From assembly GCA_946498095.1 (NCBI GenBank), contig CAMMMX010000004.1, positions 1-64,000 of the forward strand: 64,000 nt of DNA, written 5' to 3'. The DNA comes from an uncultured Clostridia bacterium. Lineage in GTDB: Bacteria; Bacillota; Clostridia; Oscillospirales; Ruminococcaceae. Below, piece after piece: positions 59,590 to 64,000 of the stretch. A program made the position numbers and the translations under genes. Position 1 is the stretch's first letter. Each line of letters opens with the position of its first letter. The notes under the pieces were generated by a model. The model was not told the DNA's origin. It was given only the letters and a program-made list of their open reading frames with translations, and did no database searches.

Positions 59590-62250
59590 ATGAAGTGGAC
59601 TTCGCTCAACGATCTGCGGGAGCAATTTCTGTCCTTTTTTGAAGGCAAAGGACATCTGCGTATGAAGAGCTTTCCGCTTGTCCCGCAGGGGGATAAGAGC
59701 CTGTTGCTTATCAATTCGGGTATGGCGCCGCTGAAAAAGTACTTTCTCGGGCAGGAGACGCCGCCTAATGTCCGTGTGACAACCTGCCAGAAGTGCATAC
59801 GTACGCCGGATATCGAACGCGTTGGTAAGACGGCGCGTCACGGTACCTATTTTGAGATGCTGGGGAACTTCTCGTTCGGGGACTACTTCAAGGTAGAGGC
59901 GACCGCATGGGCGTGGGAATTCATTACAAAAGTACTCGAGATGCCCGTCGACCGGTTGTGGATCTCCATTTACGAGGATGACGACGAGGCGTTTGATATT
60001 TGGACCCAGAAAGTAGGTATCGATCCATCACGCATTGTCCGGCTGGGGAAGGAGGACAATTTCTGGGAGCACGGGACAGGCCCATGCGGCCCCTGCTCGG
60101 AGATTTATTTCGATCGCGGCGAGGAATACGGTTGCGGCAGCCCCGACTGCAAGGTTGGCTGTGACTGCGACCGCTTCGTCGAGTTCTGGAACCTTGTTTT
60201 TTCCCAGTTTGACAGCGATGGCAACGGCCACTATGAACGTATGGCCAAGCCGAACATCGATACCGGTATGGGGCTGGAGCGTCTTGCCTGCATCATGCAG
60301 GGCGTGGATAACCTGTTCGAGGTGGATACGGTTGCCAATATCATGAAGCATATCAGCTCGATTGCCGGCGTCACGTACAAGACTGACGATAAGGCCGATG
60401 TTTCGCTGCGTGTCATCACGGACCATATCCGCAGCACGACCTTTATGGTAGCCGATGGCGTGATGCCGTCCAATGAAGGACGCGGTTATGTATTGCGCCG
60501 CTTGTTGCGCCGCGCTGCACGGCACGGGCGGCTGCTGGGGATTACCCGTCCTTTCTTGTACGAGGTTGTCGATACCGTGATCACGGAAAATGCATCCGCA
60601 TATCCGGAACTGGTCGAGAAGAAAGAATATATCAAAAAGGTTATCCGTGTGGAAGAAGAAAACTTTGCCCGCACGATTGACAAGGGAATGGAGCTGCTGC
60701 AGCAAGCCATCGACGTCATGATGACGGAGGATATCAAACGTGAGGACAGAATACTGAGTGGTGAGCAGGCTTTCAAATTATACGATACTTTCGGCTTCCC
60801 GCTCGATTTGATTAAGGAAATCATATCGGAACGCGATATCCGGGTCGATGAGGCGCAGTTTAACCAATTGATGGAGCAGCAGAAGCAGCGGGCACGCCAG
60901 GCGAGGCTGGACAAGGAGATTGTCGCTTGGAGCGACGACGCTTTGAGTTTCATCTCGTCAATTGAGACTTCTTTTGTCGGTTATACGTCGTTTTGTTGTG
61001 AAGCGAAGGTTATGGCGTTAATTTCGGGGGCGGAGCAGGTGCCTTCCGTTGCAGAGGGCGACGAAGTGACCGTGGTGCTGGATTGTACCCCCTTCTATGC
61101 ACAGAGCGGTGGACAAGTTGGCGACGTTGGCCTGATCCGTTCATCGGACTGTGTGATCGAGATTCTGGATACGCTGAAATCTGCCGGAGGGCAGATCATC
61201 CATCGGGGGATCGTCGCCCGAGGCCAGATGGAGACAGGGGATACTGTGACCGCACAGGTCGACGAAACGGTGCGGAAAGCGACGATGCGCAACCACACAA
61301 CCGCGCACCTGTTGCAGGCGGCGCTGCGAAAGGTACTGGGCGATCATGTGCATCAGGCCGGGCAGCTGGTGGACGGCGATCGTGTCCGTTTCGACTTCTC
61401 TCATTTTTCCGCTCTGACGCCGCAGGAAATCGAGCAGGTGGAGCTGCTGGTCAATGAGGCGGTACTCCAAAACCTGCCGGTAACGGTCAGCGAGATGCCG
61501 ATCGATAAGGCGCGGGAAAAGGGTGCGATGGCATTGTTTGGTGAGAAATACGGCGATGTTGTACGCGTCATTGAGGTGCCGGACGTGTCGATGGAGCTGT
61601 GCGGCGGTACGCATGTCTCCAATACGGGCGAAATCGGACTGGTGAAAATTGTATCGGAAAACTCTGTTGCTGCGGGTGTACGCCGGATTGAGGCGGTAAC
61701 GGGGATGAACGTCATTCGTTTTATGCATGCGCGTAACGCGATGATCGCCAAGGCGTGCGAAGTTTTAAAGGTTGCCAATCCGGCCGAGCTTGTGGATCAC
61801 TGTGCACAGGTACTGGCGGACGTCAAGGCCAAAGAGCGTAAAATTGAGCAGCTGGAGAGCCAGCTTGCGGAAATGAATATCACTTCCCTGGTTGAGAACG
61901 CCATTCACGTAAAGGGCGTGAACATTCTTACCGCTATGTTCAGTGGCGCGACGCCTGACACATTGCGTAAGATGGGCGACAAAGTGAAGGAAATGGCGCC
62001 GAACATGGTGGCTGTGATCGCAGGTACAACGGAAGAAAAGGGAAGTTTTCTGTGCGCATGCGGAAAAAATGCTGTTTCGAAGGGTGCGCATGCGGGCAAA
62101 ATCGTGAAAGCTGTATCTGAATTGACCGGAGGCAAGGGCGGCGGGCGCCCTGATACGGCGATGGCCGGTATTGGCGATCCGTTTAAGATTGACGAGGCAT
62201 TGGCTGCTGTCGAGGGGATTGTGTCCGGCATGATCAAAGACGAGGCATAA
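59590..62250 (+). CDS. alaS: Alanyl-tRNA synthetase
   Basis: The 886-residue protein is complete, with a class II core (FEGKGHLRMKSFPLVPQGDKSLLLINSGMAPLKKYF; GNFSFGDYFKVEATAWAWEF; GMGLERLACIMQG). The editing domain has zinc-site residues HTTAHLLQAALRKVLGDHVHQAG and CGGTHVSNTGEIG. The C-terminal C-Ala domain ends with LTGGKGGGRPDTAMAG. It charges tRNA-Ala and clears Ser/Gly errors. GAAGGGATGATACAAA precedes the ATG. Length and motifs match the normal bacterial enzyme. Confidence 0.98.
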   Translation: MKWTSLNDLREQFLSFFEGKGHLRMKSFPLVPQGDKSLLLINSGMAPLKKYFLGQETPPNVRVTTCQKCIRTPDIERVGKTARHGTYFEMLGNFSFGDYFKVEATAWAWEFITKVLEMPVDRLWISIYEDDDEAFDIWTQKVGIDPSRIVRLGKEDNFWEHGTGPCGPCSEIYFDRGEEYGCGSPDCKVGCDCDRFVEFWNLVFSQFDSDGNGHYERMAKPNIDTGMGLERLACIMQGVDNLFEVDTVANIMKHISSIAGVTYKTDDKADVSLRVITDHIRSTTFMVADGVMPSNEGRGYVLRRLLRRAARHGRLLGITRPFLYEVVDTVITENASAYPELVEKKEYIKKVIRVEEENFARTIDKGMELLQQAIDVMMTEDIKREDRILSGEQAFKLYDTFGFPLDLIKEIISERDIRVDEAQFNQLMEQQKQRARQARLDKEIVAWSDDALSFISSIETSFVGYTSFCCEAKVMALISGAEQVPSVAEGDEVTVVLDCTPFYAQSGGQVGDVGLIRSSDCVIEILDTLKSAGGQIIHRGIVARGQMETGDTVTAQVDETVRKATMRNHTTAHLLQAALRKVLGDHVHQAGQLVDGDRVRFDFSHFSALTPQEIEQVELLVNEAVLQNLPVTVSEMPIDKAREKGAMALFGEKYGDVVRVIEVPDVSMELCGGTHVSNTGEIGLVKIVSENSVAAGVRRIEAVTGMNVIRFMHARNAMIAKACEVLKVANPAELVDHCAQVLADVKAKERKIEQLESQLAEMNITSLVENAIHVKGVNILTAMFSGATPDTLRKMGDKVKEMAPNMVAVIAGTTEEKGSFLCACGKNAVSKGAHAGKIVKAVSELTGGKGGGRPDTAMAGIGDPFKIDEALAAVEGIVSGMIKDEA

Positions 62251-62285
62251 ACAGGATCTAGTAGACAGAAAGGGAGCGTATGGTG

Positions 62286-62624
62286 ATGGATTGCATTTTC
62301 TGTAAAATTATCGCGGGGGACATTCCTTCCCGCAAGCTGTATGAGGACGACAGGGTTCTCGCCTTCTATGATATCTCCCCGATGGCGAAGACGCATTTCC
62401 TGGTGGTCCCGAAACAGCATATTGCTTCCGCACAGGAAATCACGCCTGACAACAGCGGTATCATCGCGCATATTTTTGAGGTGATCGCCCGTCTGGCTGC
62501 CGAGCGGGGGCTGGCGGACGGCTACCGTGTGGTGACCAATGTCGGGGACAATGGCTGCCAGAGCGTGAAGCACCTGCATTTTCATGTGCTGGGAGGGGAA
62601 AAGCTCAGCGAAAAGTTGGCCTGA
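62286..62624 (+). CDS. HIT-family nucleotide-binding hydrolase
   Basis: The 112-residue protein has the N-terminal CIFCKIIAGDIPSRKLYEDD and the HIT triad HLHFHVLGG. These small proteins hydrolyse adenosine phosphoramidate-type nucleotides (HinT/HIT-like). The start at 62286 has GGGAG 9 nt upstream and gives the typical MDCIFCKI beginning; the ATG at 62280 is possible. It is 35 bp after alaS and co-directional, perhaps on the alaS transcript. Confidence 0.93.
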   Translation: MDCIFCKIIAGDIPSRKLYEDDRVLAFYDISPMAKTHFLVVPKQHIASAQEITPDNSGIIAHIFEVIARLAAERGLADGYRVVTNVGDNGCQSVKHLHFHVLGGEKLSEKLA

Positions 62625-62755
62625 CGTCCGGGCTGGGAACGGAAAGCGTAAAGCTGTCCGGCTGAAAAGATGGTTGATATCGTTTGCCTTGAACGAAGGA
62701 ATGATGTCTTTGCACAGTGAAAAGCACGGACGGTAGGGGAAATGGAGAATTGAGG

Positions 62756-63292
62756 ATGGAACATTATACATTGCAAATTGCAGGGCTGACGCGCGAACTG
62801 CCGCTGTGCCCAGTGAATGAAAAGCTCGACATCGCGGCTTTCGTGATGTTCTCAGACGTAGAACTGACCGTCGCGTGCGCGGCGCAGCTGCTTCAAAAGT
62901 GCCCCGCGCACGACGTCATCGTGACAGCGGAAAGCAAAGGAATTCCGCTGGCATATGAGATGGCGCGCCAGGCGGGGGAGAAGTATATCGTCGCGCGGAA
63001 AACGACAAAGCTGTATATGAAGGATCCGATTGCCGTTACAGTGCGCTCCATTACAACCAAGGGCGAGCAGGTACTCTATCTTGACAGGAATGAAGCGCAG
63101 TATTTGAAGGGCAAACGCGTACTGATCGCGGATGATGTTATCAGTACAGGAGAGTCTCTGCACGCGTTGGAGACACTGGTGAACGAAGCAGACGGACAAA
63201 TTGTCGGAAAGTGCGCGGTACTTGCTGAAGGGGAAGCGGCAAATCGCAACGATATTATCTTTCTGGAAAAGCTGCCGCTTTTCTTTAAGTAG
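62756..63292 (+). CDS. PRTase-type phosphoribosyltransferase (apt-like)
   Basis: The 178-residue protein has the PRPP-binding motif VLIADDVISTGESLHAL. VIVTAESKGIPLAYEMARQAGEKYIVARKTTKLYM is like the adenine/xanthine phosphoribosyltransferase family. It should convert a purine base plus PRPP into a nucleotide. Many Clostridia carry such 'Apt-like' proteins near comEC and alaS, and the base preference is not clear. The ATG at 62756 has GGAG 8 nt upstream. It abuts the comEC start. Confidence 0.85.
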   Translation: MEHYTLQIAGLTRELPLCPVNEKLDIAAFVMFSDVELTVACAAQLLQKCPAHDVIVTAESKGIPLAYEMARQAGEKYIVARKTTKLYMKDPIAVTVRSITTKGEQVLYLDRNEAQYLKGKRVLIADDVISTGESLHALETLVNEADGQIVGKCAVLAEGEAANRNDIIFLEKLPLFFK

Positions 63293-64000
63293 ATGAATAC
63301 GCTGCCCCAAGCCGGATCGGACCGGCTGACACACAGGCTTCCCGCTGTTTCTGCATGCTTACTGGCGGGACTGCTTGTTGCGCCTTTTTTGCCGTCCCGT
63401 GTGGTTTTGCCGTCTGGGGCGGCACTTTTGTTTGCGTCGCTTGGGTGCGTGTGTGCACGCAGGGCAATGCCACGTAGTGGAAAGGGACTCAAATGGGCGG
63501 TGCTGATATTGGCTTCCCTTGCTGCTGCTTTTCTTTGGTGGGGCGGATATACGGCGCTGGTGTACCATCCGGTGATGCAAAACGTAGGTGAGACGCTGCG
63601 CATTTCCGGCAAGGTGATGGAACGGGATTACTATGGTGGGGATCTGTACCATTATATCCTGCAGGCACGTTTCCCAGGTAGCCGTAATGTCAAGGTCACT
63701 ACCTATTTGCAGGGCGTACAGGCCAGCTACGGTGACACCATCACGTTTACTGCCCGGATGGATCGTTTGTCCGAGGATCAGGAGGCATCCTTTCGATCAA
63801 GGGGGATTTATTTAGCAGCCAAGCCGGTAACCGAAGATGTTCCGCCGCCCGTGGTATCCGCGCGTAGTCGGCTGGATTTTGTCAGCCTGATCCGCAGCTA
63901 TAAGGATGTCATAGCTGTTGAGATGAAGAACGCTTGTGGGATCGAAAACGGCGCGCTCGCCACGGCGATGCTTACCGGCGATACAAGCGGATTGCCAGAG
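63293..64000 (+). CDS. comEC: ComEC/Rec2-family DNA-uptake protein (N-terminal part)
   Basis: The first 236 residues are in the window and the frame runs off the edge. Two hydrophobic N-terminal segments (VSACLLAGLLVAPFLPSRVV; WAVLILASLAAAFLWWGGYTAL) are followed by an OB-like extracellular domain (GETLRISGKVMERDYYGGDLYHYILQA). ALATAMLTGDTSGLPE then starts the competence domain and matches the 'GD-x-S-L' entry of ComEC. The channel and metallo-beta-lactamase-like parts lie beyond the window. The ATG at 63293 follows the preceding stop directly. Confidence 0.85.
   Translation, partial: MNTLPQAGSDRLTHRLPAVSACLLAGLLVAPFLPSRVVLPSGAALLFASLGCVCARRAMPRSGKGLKWAVLILASLAAAFLWWGGYTALVYHPVMQNVGETLRISGKVMERDYYGGDLYHYILQARFPGSRNVKVTTYLQGVQASYGDTITFTARMDRLSEDQEASFRSRGIYLAAKPVTEDVPPPVVSARSRLDFVSLIRSYKDVIAVEMKNACGIENGALATAMLTGDTSGLPE

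Overview
The window looks like chromosome from a Gram-positive anaerobe of class Clostridia, probably of the order Oscillospirales. I infer this from strong AGGAGG-type ribosome binding sites, consensus TTGACA-17-TATAAT promoters, two T-box leaders (before pheS and alaS), lipoproteins without outer-membrane genes, UroD-like methyltransferase-family proteins and several glycoside hydrolases. Base composition is moderately GC-rich. No rRNA, tRNA, CRISPR array, transposase or integrase gene was recognised.

Layout. 0-10 kb: the end of an alpha-galactosidase-like gene; an XRE regulator with a long GDV-repeat tail (minus strand); an ABC-F ATPase with a leader peptide and attenuator; a lipoprotein; a UroD-family protein; an F420-ligase-like protein; an orphan response regulator; and a GH127 arabinofuranosidase. 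10-17.2 kb: two related families of roughly 120-130 bp repeats placed at the 3' ends of genes, an acetyltransferase, T-box-pheS-pheT and a methyltransferase. 17.2-27.5 kb: a compact phage-head cluster (terminase small and large subunits, portal, protease, fibre-like protein, capsid, connectors and a hub-like protein). It has intact reading frames but no integrase, tape measure, tail tube or lysis genes. 27.7-40 kb: an EF-G paralogue, a toxin-like remnant, a FadR-type regulator with its probable operator in front of ilvD, a MATE pump, L-lactate dehydrogenase, an M14 peptidase, a Nudix hydrolase, a second UroD-like protein and an AAC(6')-like acetyltransferase.

40-59 kb is the most interesting part. 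It starts with a sigma factor next to a membrane-anchored beta-propeller protein, a MacA-like lipoprotein and a GH30 enzyme. A colinear operon of about 13.5 kb follows. It encodes two LolD-type ABC ATPases (the second with an AbrB-like tail), a very large solute-binding protein with carbohydrate-binding-like domains, two MalF/MalG-type permease pairs, an NHL-TPR membrane protein, a YIP1-like protein and a DUF5696-like secreted protein. It has one consensus promoter, followed by a terminator-like hairpin in the leader. I read this as an uncharacterised multi-part glycan transport or sensing machine. 59-64 kb: T-box-alaS, a HIT protein, a phosphoribosyltransferase and the start of comEC.

All functions come from reading motifs by eye. 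No database search was run.
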